Shown piece after piece: positions 15,720-24,685 of a stretch of 55,456 bases of DNA. The DNA lies in contig QYZZ01000008.1 of assembly GCA_003838145.1 (NCBI GenBank), positions 1 through 55,456 on the forward strand, read 5' to 3'. Each line of letters starts with the position of its first letter. The stretch's first letter is position 1. A program made the position numbers and the translations under genes. Below the pieces are notes generated by a model. That model saw only the letters and a list, made by a program, of their open reading frames with translations. It was not told where the DNA came from and searched no databases. The DNA comes from Tindallia sp. MSAO_Bac2 (GTDB lineage: Bacteria > Bacillota > Clostridia > Peptostreptococcales > Tindalliaceae).

Positions 15720-16779
15720 ATATCATTATTTCGTATATTTCTTCCGGAAACAGCAATATTTCTTCAATTCCATTTCCTTCCTTTGGAAGCACAAATGAAA
15801 TCCTTTCCTCACGATTTTTTTTATCCTTTTTCATTTCTCGAATTAAGTCTGAGAGCGGAAAAATATCTTCCTCTTCAGCAGCCGGTATTTTTTTTACCAG
15901 TTCTTTATAACTGTTGCACTTTTCAAGTCCCAACCAGTTTATCCGCGATGCCAGTTCAAGTTCGAACAGCATTCCCTGCCGAACTGCCTCGCCATGGCCG
16001 ATTTGAAATTGGGATAACTTTTCGATGGCATGGGCTGTCGTATGTCCGACATTCAGCACCTTCCTTAATCCTTTTTCCCGCTCATCAGCCATCACGATGT
16101 CATTTTTGCATTCAATACACTTTTTTATTAGTTGGGTCATGGTCTCCGGTTGTCGTGATAAAATATTGCTCCAATTATCTTCAATCCATTTTCCAAAGTT
16201 TTCACCTTTAATAATAGCGTATTTTACAACTTCCGCAAAACCACCCCAAAACTCATTTTCAGCCAGTGTGTTTAATACCAGTGGGTCTATCCAAACGGCT
16301 TGCGGCTGATAGAAGCTGCCTGCCAGATTTTTTCCGGCTTTAAGGTTAATTCCAGTTTTTCCTCCTACACTGCTATCCACCTGAGACAACAGCGTGGTTG
16401 GTATTTGAATCCAATCAATCCCCCTCATGTAAACAGAGGCACAAAAACCGGCCAAATCCCCCACTACCCCACCGCCCAAAGCGATGATTCCATCGTAACG
16501 ATTAATGTTATTTTCTGCCATGGTTTCCAGAATATGTTCAGCCTTTTGGATGGTTTTGCTCTTCTCTCCCGGTGATATTACTATATTTAAGCAGGATCTT
16601 TCTTTTATGAGCTCAAACAGAGACAGCTGCTCACAGGCCACATTATGATCAGAAATCAGTACCCATCTGCTGTCTTTCAACGTGGATGTTATTTCTTTAG
16701 GAAGTGGTGATTCCAGAAGATCAGCTTTAATCAAAATTGGATAGGACCGTCCCTGAAAGTCTGCTGTTATCATTTCCAT
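15718..16779 (-). CDS. aroB: 3-dehydroquinate synthase
   Basis: A 353-residue enzyme for step two of the shikimate pathway, turning DAHP into 3-dehydroquinate with NAD+ and a divalent metal. Marks are the NAD site GGGVVGDLAGFCASVYMRG (about 100-120), PTTLLSQVDSSVGGKTGIN, and metal ligands in the E-VKYA region and GHTTAHAIE with a later GHGEAVRQGM. Length is typical. The start overlaps the aroC stop by 10 bases, so the two are translationally coupled. It is the last gene of the six-gene aromatic operon and reads into the terminator at 15688-15719. Confidence 0.96.
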   Translation of the reverse strand: MEMITADFQGRSYPILIKADLLESPLPKEITSTLKDSRWVLISDHNVACEQLSLFELIKERSCLNIVISPGEKSKTIQKAEHILETMAENNINRYDGIIALGGGVVGDLAGFCASVYMRGIDWIQIPTTLLSQVDSSVGGKTGINLKAGKNLAGSFYQPQAVWIDPLVLNTLAENEFWGGFAEVVKYAIIKGENFGKWIEDNWSNILSRQPETMTQLIKKCIECKNDIVMADEREKGLRKVLNVGHTTAHAIEKLSQFQIGHGEAVRQGMLFELELASRINWLGLEKCNSYKELVKKIPAAEEEDIFPLSDLIREMKKDKKNREERISFVLPKEGNGIEEILLFPEEIYEIMI

Positions 16780-17900
16780 CGTCGTTTCATCTCCTCCATT
16801 GAGTCAGCTCCAAAGGTCTCCAGAAAAGCATCTGTCAGCGTTAAACCAACAACAGCCTCCGCAACAACAGCTGCTGCCGGAACAGCACAGGTATCACTCC
16901 GCTCCACAGCAGCATTGTGAACGTCTTTCGAATGAAAATCCACTGTTTTCAGAGGCTTCATCAGTGTTGGAATCGGCTTCATACCACATCGGATAATAAG
17001 GATTTCTCCATTCGTCATACCACCTTCAATTCCGCCGGCGTGATTTGTCTTTCGATTAAATCCATTCGTTTCATTATAAAATATCTCATCGTGGACGCAG
17101 GATCCCGGTTCTTTAACTCCTTCAAACCCGTCTCCCACTTCAACAGCTTTTATCCCCTGAATACTCATTAATGCACCGGCTAATTTCCCATCCAGTTTTC
17201 GGTCCCAGTGGGTATAACTACCCAAACCAACCGGTAAACCTTTAACCTGAATTTCAATCACACCACCAAGGGTATCACCATCTTCTCTGGCTTCATCAAT
17301 GCACTGAATCATTCGTCTTTCTGCATCTTTACATACGGAGCGTACAGGCGAATCTTCCGATGCTTTCAGCTCGTGGAACTCCACCTGTTTTTGTTCGATA
17401 GCCGCTTGCCCAATTCGCCGTACATGACTTGCCACTTCGATACCGAAGACAGACAGCAACTGACTTGCGATGCTACCAGCAGCCACTCTGGCTGTGGTTT
17501 CTCTGGCGCTGCTCCTTTCCAGCACATGTCTCATATCACTGAAACTATATTTCAAAGCACCGGGAAGATCTGCATGTCCCGGTCTTGGATGACTGACTTT
17601 TTTATAGTTTAAATCGCCCTGAAAAGGATCCATTCCTTCTTTCCAGTTTTCATAATCTTTGTTGGGAATCATGAAACTGATAGGACTTCCCAAGGTTAGT
17701 CCGCCTCTCAGACCTGACAAAACCTGTATTTGATCCTTTTCAATTTTCATTCTCCCTCCTCTCCCATATCCCTTTTGTCTTCTGGCCAGATGATGATCAA
17801 TAATAGCCTTGGAAATGGGCACTCCCGCCGGCATACCTTCCAGGATTCCCGTCACCGCCTGTCCATGGGACTCGCCAGCCGTTAGCAATCTTAACATCAT
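16770..17900 (-). CDS. aroC: Chorismate synthase
   Basis: A 376-residue enzyme that converts EPSP to chorismate using reduced FMN. The N-terminus LTAGESHGQAVTGILEGMPAG, the RRQKGYGRG loop and the central SSARETTARVAAG motif are all present, and the length fits the bacterial long form. It starts 11 bases after the pheA stop and runs 10 bases into aroB. The order pheA-aroC-aroB places it in the common trunk of the aromatic pathway. Confidence 0.96.
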   Translation of the reverse strand: MMLRLLTAGESHGQAVTGILEGMPAGVPISKAIIDHHLARRQKGYGRGGRMKIEKDQIQVLSGLRGGLTLGSPISFMIPNKDYENWKEGMDPFQGDLNYKKVSHPRPGHADLPGALKYSFSDMRHVLERSSARETTARVAAGSIASQLLSVFGIEVASHVRRIGQAAIEQKQVEFHELKASEDSPVRSVCKDAERRMIQCIDEAREDGDTLGGVIEIQVKGLPVGLGSYTHWDRKLDGKLAGALMSIQGIKAVEVGDGFEGVKEPGSCVHDEIFYNETNGFNRKTNHAGGIEGGMTNGEILIIRCGMKPIPTLMKPLKTVDFHSKDVHNAAVERSDTCAVPAAAVVAEAVVGLTLTDAFLETFGADSMEEMKRRWK

Positions 17901-17911
17901 TTCGCCCTCCT

Positions 17912-18736
17912 CTACAGTGGTTTTTCTGATCTCGGAAAAGACCCAAAAATATACAGTTTTCTTGTTTTTTCCCGAAGCACTTCCAGTATTCCGGGGATTG
18001 GTTCTTCCTCCTGATGCCCATAGAAATCAATGAAAAAAATGTATTGCCCTAATTCCTGTTTAGCTGGTCTTGATTCTATTCTGGAAAGATTTATTTCATA
18101 ATCAGCAAATATTTTCAAAATTTTGTAGAGGCTCCCCGGCTGGTCATGCTGAAAAGAGAAGGCGATAGATGTTTTATCGGTTCCAGTCGGTTGTTTTTCT
18201 CCTCTTCCCAGCAGCACAAAGCGTGTTTGGTTAAAACGGTTATCCTGTATATCCTGACAAGCAACTTTCAATCCATTATGTTTTCCTGCCCACATACTGG
18301 CAACCGCTGCATATTTGCTTCCTTTTTGTTGTGCCTTATGACAGGCACCTGAAGTGCTTTCTGAGTTTATCAGTTTGACGTGAGGATAATTTTTTCTGAG
18401 AAAGCCGCGGCATTGTTCCAATGCCTGTGGGTGTGAAATAACGTATTCAACCTCTGACATTTGTCCCGTAGTATTAAATAAATGATGCCGAATACGGTAA
18501 GTTATTTCTTCCTGAATAACAATTTCTTTCAGGTCAAGCAGGCTGTCCATAACCGAAGTCACTGCTCCTTCAGTTGAGTTCTCAACGGGCAGAATACCAT
18601 AAGCAAGAGATTTGTTTTCCAGTTTCTCCAGTATTTCCATGAAAGACGAACAGGCCACCGGTTCCAGTTCCGGGAAAGCCTCTTTTAAAGCAAGATAACT
18701 GTACGAGCCTTCAGGCCCTAAATATCCACACTCCAT
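17912..18736 (-). CDS. pheA: Prephenate dehydratase
   Basis: A 274-residue monofunctional enzyme (no chorismate mutase domain) making phenylpyruvate from prephenate. It has a periplasmic-binding-like catalytic domain with GPEGSYSYLA, VENSTEGAVTSVMD and the TRF motif in NQTRFVLLG, followed by an ACT domain (about 190-265) with the ESRP phenylalanine-binding motif. Feedback inhibition by Phe is therefore likely. It lies 35 bp after aroA. No chorismate mutase gene was found in the window. Confidence 0.95.
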   Translation of the reverse strand: MECGYLGPEGSYSYLALKEAFPELEPVACSSFMEILEKLENKSLAYGILPVENSTEGAVTSVMDSLLDLKEIVIQEEITYRIRHHLFNTTGQMSEVEYVISHPQALEQCRGFLRKNYPHVKLINSESTSGACHKAQQKGSKYAAVASMWAGKHNGLKVACQDIQDNRFNQTRFVLLGRGEKQPTGTDKTSIAFSFQHDQPGSLYKILKIFADYEINLSRIESRPAKQELGQYIFFIDFYGHQEEEPIPGILEVLREKTRKLYIFGSFPRSEKPL

Positions 18737-18771
18737 TGTTTCAGCTCCTCTAATCAGAAAGTCTTTGCATA

Positions 18772-20052
18772 CTATTTATCAATAAGTGAGTCTATAACAT
18801 CCATAAATCCCGGGAAGGAAACAGCCATACAGGTTTCATTCGATATTTCCACCGGGTTTTCTGACATCAAGCCAGCTACAGCCATAGCCATTGCAATTCG
18901 ATGATCTCCATGACTGTTTGTCTTGCCTCCTTTAATGGGCTGAGGTCCGGATATGACCATCCCATCTTCCAGAGTTGTCACTTCAACACCAATATTCTTT
19001 AGCTCCTCTGCCATGGCACTGATCCGATCTGTTTCCTTAACCCGCAGTTCCGCAGCCCCGGTAATACTCGTTTTTCCGCGGGCGCAGGCTGCAGCTATGG
19101 CTAATACAGGCACTTCATCGATAAGGCTGGGGATAAGATCCTCACCAATGTCAACCGCCTTCAATGACGTTCCTTTTACATTCAGGTCAGCAATTGGCTC
19201 ACCACCAACTTCCCTCTGATTGAGCACGCTGATTTCCGCTCCCATTTGTTGAAGTACTTCTATAATTCCTGCCCTGGTGGGATTTATGCCTACGTTTTCC
19301 AATGTCACATCAGATCCTTTCAGACAGGCAGCAGCCACAAGGAGAAACGCTGCCGAAGATATGTCCCCCGGAACTTCGATATGAGTTCCCTTTAGTTTCC
19401 CCGGTTGAACCGTTTTTGTCAGTCCATCGCTTTTTACGCTTACACCAAAAGATTCAAGCATGCGTTCCGTATGGTCCCGGCTGGCTCGTGGTTCAATAAC
19501 ACTGGTCTTTTCTTCTGCGTAAAGTCCCGCCAGCAATATTGCTGATTTTATTTGTGCACTGGCGACAGGCATTTTATATCTGATTCCTTTCAGCTTGCTG
19601 CCACGAATAGCTAATGGTGCTTTCGTTCCTTCCATCCGACCATCAATGGAAGCACCCATTTCTCTGAGGGGTGCTGCAATCCGTTTCATCGGTCTTTTTC
19701 GAAGAGATTCATCACCTGTAATCACTGTATGAAAAGCCTGTCCACTAAGAATCCCAGCCATCAGTCTCATGGTTGTACCGGAATTGCCTGCATCCAGAAC
19801 GTCTTCCGGCTCTTTGAGTCCATATAGCCCATTACCGGTAACAACCAGTTGATTATTTTCTTCCCGGATCCTGACGCCCATTTGCTCAAAACACCTAATG
19901 GTGGAAAGACAGTCTTCTCCTTTTAAAAATCCATTAATTGTTGTTTGTCCTTCGCTGATTCCAGCCAACATTACCGCCCGGTGACTGATGGATTTATCAC
20001 CCGGAACACGGCATGTGCCTCTCAGTTTATTTACATTATGTACGGTCAGCAT
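18772..20052 (-). CDS. aroA: 3-phosphoshikimate 1-carboxyvinyltransferase (EPSP synthase)
   Basis: A 426-residue enzyme joining shikimate-3-phosphate and PEP. It shows the N-terminal PGDKSISHRAVMLAG motif, the LDAGNSGTTMRLMAG PEP site, and RVKETDRISAMAEEL near residue 340. Position 100 in LDAGNSGTTMRL is the usual glycine/alanine region that governs glyphosate response; I do not infer a phenotype. AGGAG precedes the start, which lies 17 bases inside the tyrA 3' end, so translation is coupled. Confidence 0.96.
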   Translation of the reverse strand: MLTVHNVNKLRGTCRVPGDKSISHRAVMLAGISEGQTTINGFLKGEDCLSTIRCFEQMGVRIREENNQLVVTGNGLYGLKEPEDVLDAGNSGTTMRLMAGILSGQAFHTVITGDESLRKRPMKRIAAPLREMGASIDGRMEGTKAPLAIRGSKLKGIRYKMPVASAQIKSAILLAGLYAEEKTSVIEPRASRDHTERMLESFGVSVKSDGLTKTVQPGKLKGTHIEVPGDISSAAFLLVAAACLKGSDVTLENVGINPTRAGIIEVLQQMGAEISVLNQREVGGEPIADLNVKGTSLKAVDIGEDLIPSLIDEVPVLAIAAACARGKTSITGAAELRVKETDRISAMAEELKNIGVEVTTLEDGMVISGPQPIKGGKTNSHGDHRIAMAMAVAGLMSENPVEISNETCMAVSFPGFMDVIDSLIDK

Positions 20053-21160
20053 GATTCATCTCTCCTTTTTTCCGGGTAAAGGATAAGCCTTTCTCACCCA
20101 GTGCTTTCATCGCTCGCCTTTCTTCTTCTGCTTCTGCAAAAGCAAGACGTACAGCTCCTTTTTCACCTTCACGCGCATGCAGTATTTCTATTTCCTTGAT
20201 ATTAACTTCTGCCTGGCCGATGATGCTGGTGATTCGTGCCAGAGCGCCCGGTTCATCTTTAATGTCCACATAGATTTGATACCATTCCGGAAGATAATCT
20301 TTTCCTGCCTGAGGAAGTGTATCTCTATATTTTTTTCCCTTTTCCAAAAGATCACGCACTTCTATTCGTTTCTTTAAAGCAATTGACTGACGAAATCCAC
20401 GAAGCATGTTTTCCAGCTTTTCTACTCCGTCCAACAACTCTCGCTGGTTATAGAAAAAAATTTCTTCCCACATAACCGGGTTTCCAGCAGCAATTCTGGT
20501 TGTATCACGAAATCCGCTGCCGGTGAAGTTTTTCAACTCTTCATCATTTTCTTCATCCATGGTGCAAGCCAGTACAGAAGCCACAAAGTGTGGAAGGTGA
20601 CTGGTTCTGGCTACAATATAGTCATGTTTTTGTGGAGTGATAAGCACAGGGAAAGCTCCAATAGTTGATACCAGCGATTTAATTCGATCCAGCACTTCAA
20701 CAGGTGTCCGTTCAGTGGGAGTCAGAAAGTAGTAAGCATTTTCAAACAGGTATGGGCTGGCTGCTTCAACACCGCCTTTTTCAGATCCGGCCAGAGGATG
20801 TCCGCCTACAAAAGAAACACCCTCCGGCAATCTTTCTGCGGCAGTCACCGCAGCTTCTTTTACACTTCCCAGATCTGATACAACCGCACCTTTTTTAAGG
20901 CTCTCAGCTAATGCATTGAATATACTTTCATAGTGGCCTACAGGTACGGCTAGCATGACAAGATCAGCATCTGTAACCGTTTCTTCGAGTGTTTTTCCCA
21001 TTCTGTCAACGATGCCCAGCCGAAGGGCGCTTTCCAATGCCTTCCTGTCTGAATCAAAGCCTGTTACAGTGCACTGAATTCCTCTTTCCTTTATCGCCAG
21101 TGCAAAGGATCCACCCATCAATCCCGTACCTACCAATGCTATTTTTTTAAAGTCGTCCAT
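20036..21160 (-). CDS. tyrA: Prephenate dehydrogenase with ACT domain
   Basis: A 374-residue enzyme giving 4-hydroxyphenylpyruvate for tyrosine. The NAD fold begins with ALVGTGLMGGSFALAIKERG, followed by the DLGSVKE and GGHPLAGSE active-site motifs, the dimer-forming helical domain (about 165-275) and a C-terminal ACT domain (about 290-370) that suggests control by tyrosine. The start at 21160 has GGAGG seven bases upstream, 19 bases after the aroF stop. The longer frame back to 21208 overlaps aroF and lacks a ribosome site. Confidence 0.94.
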   Translation of the reverse strand: MDDFKKIALVGTGLMGGSFALAIKERGIQCTVTGFDSDRKALESALRLGIVDRMGKTLEETVTDADLVMLAVPVGHYESIFNALAESLKKGAVVSDLGSVKEAAVTAAERLPEGVSFVGGHPLAGSEKGGVEAASPYLFENAYYFLTPTERTPVEVLDRIKSLVSTIGAFPVLITPQKHDYIVARTSHLPHFVASVLACTMDEENDEELKNFTGSGFRDTTRIAAGNPVMWEEIFFYNQRELLDGVEKLENMLRGFRQSIALKKRIEVRDLLEKGKKYRDTLPQAGKDYLPEWYQIYVDIKDEPGALARITSIIGQAEVNIKEIEILHAREGEKGAVRLAFAEAEEERRAMKALGEKGLSFTRKKGEMNHADRT

Positions 21161-21179
21161 TCCTGCACCTCCGGAACCA

Positions 21180-22181
21180 TTATCGTACTGAGTAAATTTT
21201 TTGAACAATGCTCATCATACGCTTGAAGTTATCAAACTTAAGGGACTGTCCGCCATCTGACATAGCCTCTTCCGGCTGATCATGAACTTCTACCATTAAT
21301 CCGTCAGCTCCCGCTGCCACTGCAGCTTTTGCCATTGGCTCTACCAGTGTCCATTTGCCGGTTCCGTGACTTGGGTCAACTACCACAGGTAAATGGCTTA
21401 GTTCTTTTACCACCGGCACTGCACTTAAATCCAATGTATTGCGGGTATATTTTTCAAAGGTCCGGATTCCTCTTTCGCAAAGGATGACGTTGGGGTTCCC
21501 TTTGGAAAGAATATACTCTGCTGACATCAACCATTCTTCAATAGTTGCACTGAGTCCTCTTTTCAGCATCACAGGCTTATTGCTGAGGCCTGCTTGCTTT
21601 AACAATGCATAGTTCTGCATGTTTCGAGCTCCTATTTGAAGAATATCTGCATAAGATGCCACCATATCCAGATTATCCTGGTCCATTACTTCGGTCACAA
21701 TGGAGAGACCTGTTTTTTCCTTCGCTTTTTTCAGCAACTTTAATCCTTCTTCTCCCATCCCCTGGAAACTGTAAGGTGATGTTCTGGGCTTAAATGCCCC
21801 TCCCCGAATCATGTTGGCTCCATTTGCCTTAACGTTGGTGGCAATTTCCATTAGCTGTTCTTCACTCTCCACGGCACAGGGCCCTGCGATGACTACCATG
21901 CTTCCATTTCCAATTTTTGTACCATTCACCTGTACTACCGTGTCTTCCGGATGAAACTCTCTCGATGCCAGCTTAAAAGGGTTAAGGACCCGGATGAGTC
22001 TTTCAACGTTTTCGTTGGCTTCAATCTGTCCCGGATTGATTCTTCGGGTGTCTCCAACAAGTCCCAGAATAAGATGGTTTGTTCCCTGAGATTCGTGCAC
22101 CTCACATCCCAGACTGATCATTTTCCGTTTGATTTTTTCTACTTTCTCCTTCGGTGCATCAGGCTTCATTACAATAACCAT
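21180..22181 (-). CDS. aroF: 3-deoxy-7-phosphoheptulonate (DAHP) synthase
   Basis: A 333-residue enzyme condensing PEP and erythrose-4-phosphate, the first committed step of aromatic synthesis. A ferredoxin-like N-terminal regulatory domain (about 1-70, [19 protein letters not shown]) precedes a TIM barrel with [27 protein letters not shown] and the metal-site DPSHGTGKW. This is the AroG-beta/AroF type in which the N-terminal domain mediates feedback inhibition. AAGGAGG precedes the start. It is the first gene of the operon and sits directly behind the leader-peptide attenuator, so its transcription should answer to aromatic aminoacyl-tRNA supply. Confidence 0.95.
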   Translation of the reverse strand: MVIVMKPDAPKEKVEKIKRKMISLGCEVHESQGTNHLILGLVGDTRRINPGQIEANENVERLIRVLNPFKLASREFHPEDTVVQVNGTKIGNGSMVVIAGPCAVESEEQLMEIATNVKANGANMIRGGAFKPRTSPYSFQGMGEEGLKLLKKAKEKTGLSIVTEVMDQDNLDMVASYADILQIGARNMQNYALLKQAGLSNKPVMLKRGLSATIEEWLMSAEYILSKGNPNVILCERGIRTFEKYTRNTLDLSAVPVVKELSHLPVVVDPSHGTGKWTLVEPMAKAAVAAGADGLMVEVHDQPEEAMSDGGQSLKFDNFKRMMSIVQKIYSVR

Positions 22182-22210
22182 ACGATAACCTCCTTGTTTT
22201 TATTTAAATA

Positions 22211-22242
22211 AAAAAAGTGCCTCTTTCTAAGAGACACTTTTT
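22211..22242 (-). terminator. Attenuator terminator upstream of aroF
   Basis: On the minus strand a stem of up to 12 bp (22231-22242 with 22212-22223, one G-U pair and several A-U pairs) encloses a 7-base loop and runs into a U7 tract. It lies 30 bases before the aroF start codon, that is, inside the leader. Its loop and inner stem, CUUAGAAAGA (22222-22231), are exactly complementary over 10 bases to leader bases 22316-22325, which form the probable antiterminator. Confidence 0.85.
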
Positions 22243-22287
22243 GCGTACACGATCAAACTTTGTCCTGGAACTGAATATGGCAGCTAC

Positions 22288-22449
22288 TTATGCCAACAAT
22301 ACAGCCCGGCTGTTCCTTAGAAAGAACTCATTTCTCTGAAATTTTACCAACACAAAAGTTCCGGCGCTAAAATAAAAATAGCCCCAGAAATAGGTAAAAT
22401 AAAAGGATTCAAAGAAATTTTCGAGTTTCTTTTCCAGAAGGTTCAGCAT
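22288..22449 (-). CDS. Aromatic-rich leader peptide of the aro operon
   Basis: A 53-codon frame between a consensus promoter and the attenuator. Codons 12-27 read FFESFYFTYFWGYFYF: 12 aromatic residues in 16 (seven Phe, four Tyr, one Trp). A second Phe-Phe pair (codons 42-43) lies on the antiterminator strand. Such a run is what a transcription-attenuation leader needs: slow ribosomes at Phe/Tyr/Trp codons would leave 22316-22325 free to pair with the terminator and let RNA polymerase continue into aroF. The stop codon lies about 45 bases before the terminator. The ribosome site is weak (AAGAAAG); a GTG three codons upstream could also be the start. The role is inferred from layout. Confidence 0.85.
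   Translation of the reverse strand: MLNLLEKKLENFFESFYFTYFWGYFYFSAGTFVLVKFQRNEFFLRNSRAVLLA
22312..22329 (-). promoter_or_regulatory. Predicted antiterminator strand
   Basis: RNA bases UCUUUCUAAG (22316-22325) are a perfect 10-base complement of CUUAGAAAGA in the terminator (22222-22231). The same stretch can instead close a small local GUUC/GAAC hairpin (ends 22312 and 22327). It encodes leader codons around the second Phe-Phe pair, so a ribosome reaching the leader's end would cover it. Confidence 0.65.
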
Positions 22450-22504
22450 TTCATTCACACAGCTTTCTTTGTTTTGTTTTATAAATTTTCAGTAATTACG
22501 GACT

Positions 22505-22533
22505 ATTATAACGATCAAAATTCTATCTGTCAA
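22505..22533 (-). promoter_or_regulatory. Consensus sigma-A promoter of the aro operon
   Basis: -35 TTGACA (22528-22533) and -10 TATAAT (22505-22510) match the consensus at every position with a 17-base spacer. A transcript starting near 22498 would have a leader of about 320 bases before aroF. So strong a promoter implies that control occurs after initiation, which fits the attenuator. Confidence 0.93.
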
Positions 22534-22579
22534 CATTTATTTTCTGGATTTATTTTACGAAGGCTGACGCACTTCTCAT

Positions 22580-23317
22580 TCAAGGTGTCTTTCTGTTACG
22601 TTTTTCCTCGACAGAAAGACGTGCTTTCAGAGCTTTAGGGTCATTACAAAACACCAGAGAGTCAGGTACATTTAATTGCCGGATCATTTCGTTTGCTTTG
22701 TCAAATCTTCCAACGTCCCATGATATATGAGCATCGCTGCCCACAACCACCGGAACTTTATAGTTCCGGCAGGTTTCAAGTATTTTCAGGCATCGTTCCC
22801 AGCTGCCCTGACGAAAACTATGAGGGGTCAGTGAACTGTTGTTAATTTCAATCAGCTTTCCATATTTACCGGCAGCTTCTACCATTCTTTCGACATGAAT
22901 CGGGAAGGCAGGGTTTCCTGTATGTCCCAATATGTGAACGTGTGGATTTTTCATTACTTCAATTAATGCATTGGTGTTTTCCTTTTCACTGCCTGGTTTT
23001 ATACACGGAAGGTGAAAGCTGGCAATTACCAGCTCAAGTTGCTGCAAAATGCTGTCAGATAAATCCAGTTTTCCATCAAGTCCAATAATATTTACTTCCG
23101 CTCCCTTTAATATCTCCACCCCGTACATATGTGATGGCAATACTTTCAGGTTCCTAAAATGCAATTTGGATGCGGCATAGGGCATTGCCGGACCATGATC
23201 TGTCATGGCAATAAGGCTCAACCCCTTTTCTGCGGCTTGTTGAGCCATTTCCTGAACAGTACTGTATGCGTGGCCGCTGGCAATAGTATGGCAATGCGTG
23301 TCTGCAACAAGTTTCAT
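22580..23317 (-). CDS. PHP-domain phosphoesterase (YcdX-like)
   Basis: A 245-residue member of the polymerase-and-histidinol-phosphatase family, metal-dependent phosphoesterases. Metal ligands are visible in ADTHCHTIASGHAYST, TDHGPAMPYA, ASFH, HILGHTGNP and GSDAHISWDVG, giving the full set expected for a trinuclear zinc site. It resembles YcdX-type hydrolases rather than HisK; the substrate is unknown. The start at 23317 has GGAGG seven bases upstream; the longer frame is rejected. A -10 box TATAAT lies at 23387-23392 on this strand. It ends just ahead of the aro promoter with no obvious terminator between. Confidence 0.85.
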   Translation of the reverse strand: MKLVADTHCHTIASGHAYSTVQEMAQQAAEKGLSLIAMTDHGPAMPYAASKLHFRNLKVLPSHMYGVEILKGAEVNIIGLDGKLDLSDSILQQLELVIASFHLPCIKPGSEKENTNALIEVMKNPHVHILGHTGNPAFPIHVERMVEAAGKYGKLIEINNSSLTPHSFRQGSWERCLKILETCRNYKVPVVVGSDAHISWDVGRFDKANEMIRQLNVPDSLVFCNDPKALKARLSVEEKRNRKTP

Positions 23318-23450
23318 TTCATTTCCTCCAGTTTGACTCAAAAATGACAGCCCTTCATCTTTAAAAATAATGCATCTTGTAGTAGGATTATAACAGAAGT
23401 ATTTCAGATTTGAAACTAACTATATTGAAAGCCATAGAAGAAAGAGGGAT

Positions 23451-24683
23451 ATGATGAACATTATTGTACAAAAGTTTGGCGGCACATCACTGGCAACTTC
23501 CGAAAATCAGATGGATGCTATTAATAAAATTGTTTCTGCTGCAAAAAACGGATACATGCCTGTTGTTGTTGTTTCTGCCATGGGTCGTAATGGATCTCCT
23601 TATGCCACCGATACCCTGAAAAGTTTATTGTCTATCGACGGAACGATGCCTGATTCTCGTCACATGGATTTGCTTTTAAGCTGTGGCGAAGTAATCTCTG
23701 CTGTCATTTTATCTGATAAACTAAAAAAGGCCGGATACGAATCCGAGGCATTAACAGGCTGGCAGGCTGGCATCGTAACAAATGATCATTTTGGTTGTGC
23801 GGAAATATTGTCTATTGAGAAAGAAGTGCTGAAGTCCTATCTGGAAAAAGATATTATTCCGGTGGTCAGTGGTTTTCAAGGGATAACCATGGACCGGGAA
23901 ATCACTACCCTGGGCCGGGGTGGTTCTGACACAACGGCTGCTGCTCTTGGTGCGGCTCTTAATGCAGATTGCGTTGAAATATACACTGACGTTGATGGCA
24001 TCATGACTGCAGACCCAAGAGTAGTGGATGATGCCTGTATATTGGAAGAGATGCATTATGATGAAGTATTTCAAATGGCCGATCAGGGGGCGAAGGTAAT
24101 TCATCCCAGAGCTGTTGAAATAGCCCGTCAAAACAATTTATCCGTCAGGATTAAAAATACCCGCTCAGATCATCCAGGCACCTTGATTTGCTCCCAAAGA
24201 CAGCACTTTGACCTGCGCTATTCTTCCCATGGGCCGGAACATCTTTTGACGGCTGTTACACAAAAGAATGATATCGCCCAGGTTATTATATCCCGCATGG
24301 AAACCGGACTCCAGGAAGAAAGCCGCCTTTTCGAAGATATGGCTAATTGCGGCATCAGTATTGACATGATTAATTTTTCACCTGAAAGAAAAATATTCAC
24401 CATCGAAGAAGGAAAAACCATCGAGCTGAAAAACCTGTTAGAAAACTATCCTGTTCAGTTTAATGTGACTCCTCAATTAAGCAAAGTAACGGTTATCGGC
24501 AATAGAATGACGGGAATCCCCGGAGTTATGGCAACGGTTTTTTCAGCTTTGGCAGAGGAGGGTATTCGGATTCTTCAAAGTTCAGATTCTCACGCCACCA
24601 TCTCTTGCCTCGTCCGTCAAAATGAAGCTCCAAGGGCCGTCCAAAGCCTTCATCGTTTTTTTAAACTCCACAGAAGAAAGTAA
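23451..24683 (+). CDS. lysC: Aspartate kinase
   Basis: A 410-residue enzyme making aspartyl phosphate for lysine, threonine and methionine. The kinase domain opens with VQKFGGTSLA; GRGGSDTTAAALGAALNA and the TDVDGIMTADPR motif follow. Two ACT units occupy about 265-405, suggesting feedback control by an end product. The ATG at 23454 is better spaced from AGAGGG than the one at 23451. The leader is only about 100 bases, too short for a lysine riboswitch. The stop is 2 bp from that of the convergent yerC-like gene. Confidence 0.94.
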   Translation: MMNIIVQKFGGTSLATSENQMDAINKIVSAAKNGYMPVVVVSAMGRNGSPYATDTLKSLLSIDGTMPDSRHMDLLLSCGEVISAVILSDKLKKAGYESEALTGWQAGIVTNDHFGCAEILSIEKEVLKSYLEKDIIPVVSGFQGITMDREITTLGRGGSDTTAAALGAALNADCVEIYTDVDGIMTADPRVVDDACILEEMHYDEVFQMADQGAKVIHPRAVEIARQNNLSVRIKNTRSDHPGTLICSQRQHFDLRYSSHGPEHLLTAVTQKNDIAQVIISRMETGLQEESRLFEDMANCGISIDMINFSPERKIFTIEEGKTIELKNLLENYPVQFNVTPQLSKVTVIGNRMTGIPGVMATVFSALAEEGIRILQSSDSHATISCLVRQNEAPRAVQSLHRFFKLHRRK

Positions 24684-24685
24684 TA

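Noticed and set aside
22182-22500. T-box riboswitch upstream of aroF
   Set aside because: The near-invariant T-box sequence (AGGGTGGNACCGCG) is absent on either strand, and the leader is fully explained by the peptide, antiterminator and terminator.
23342-23450. Lysine riboswitch before the aspartate kinase
   Set aside because: Only about 100 bases are available and no L-box core is seen; the region also holds the divergent PHP promoter.
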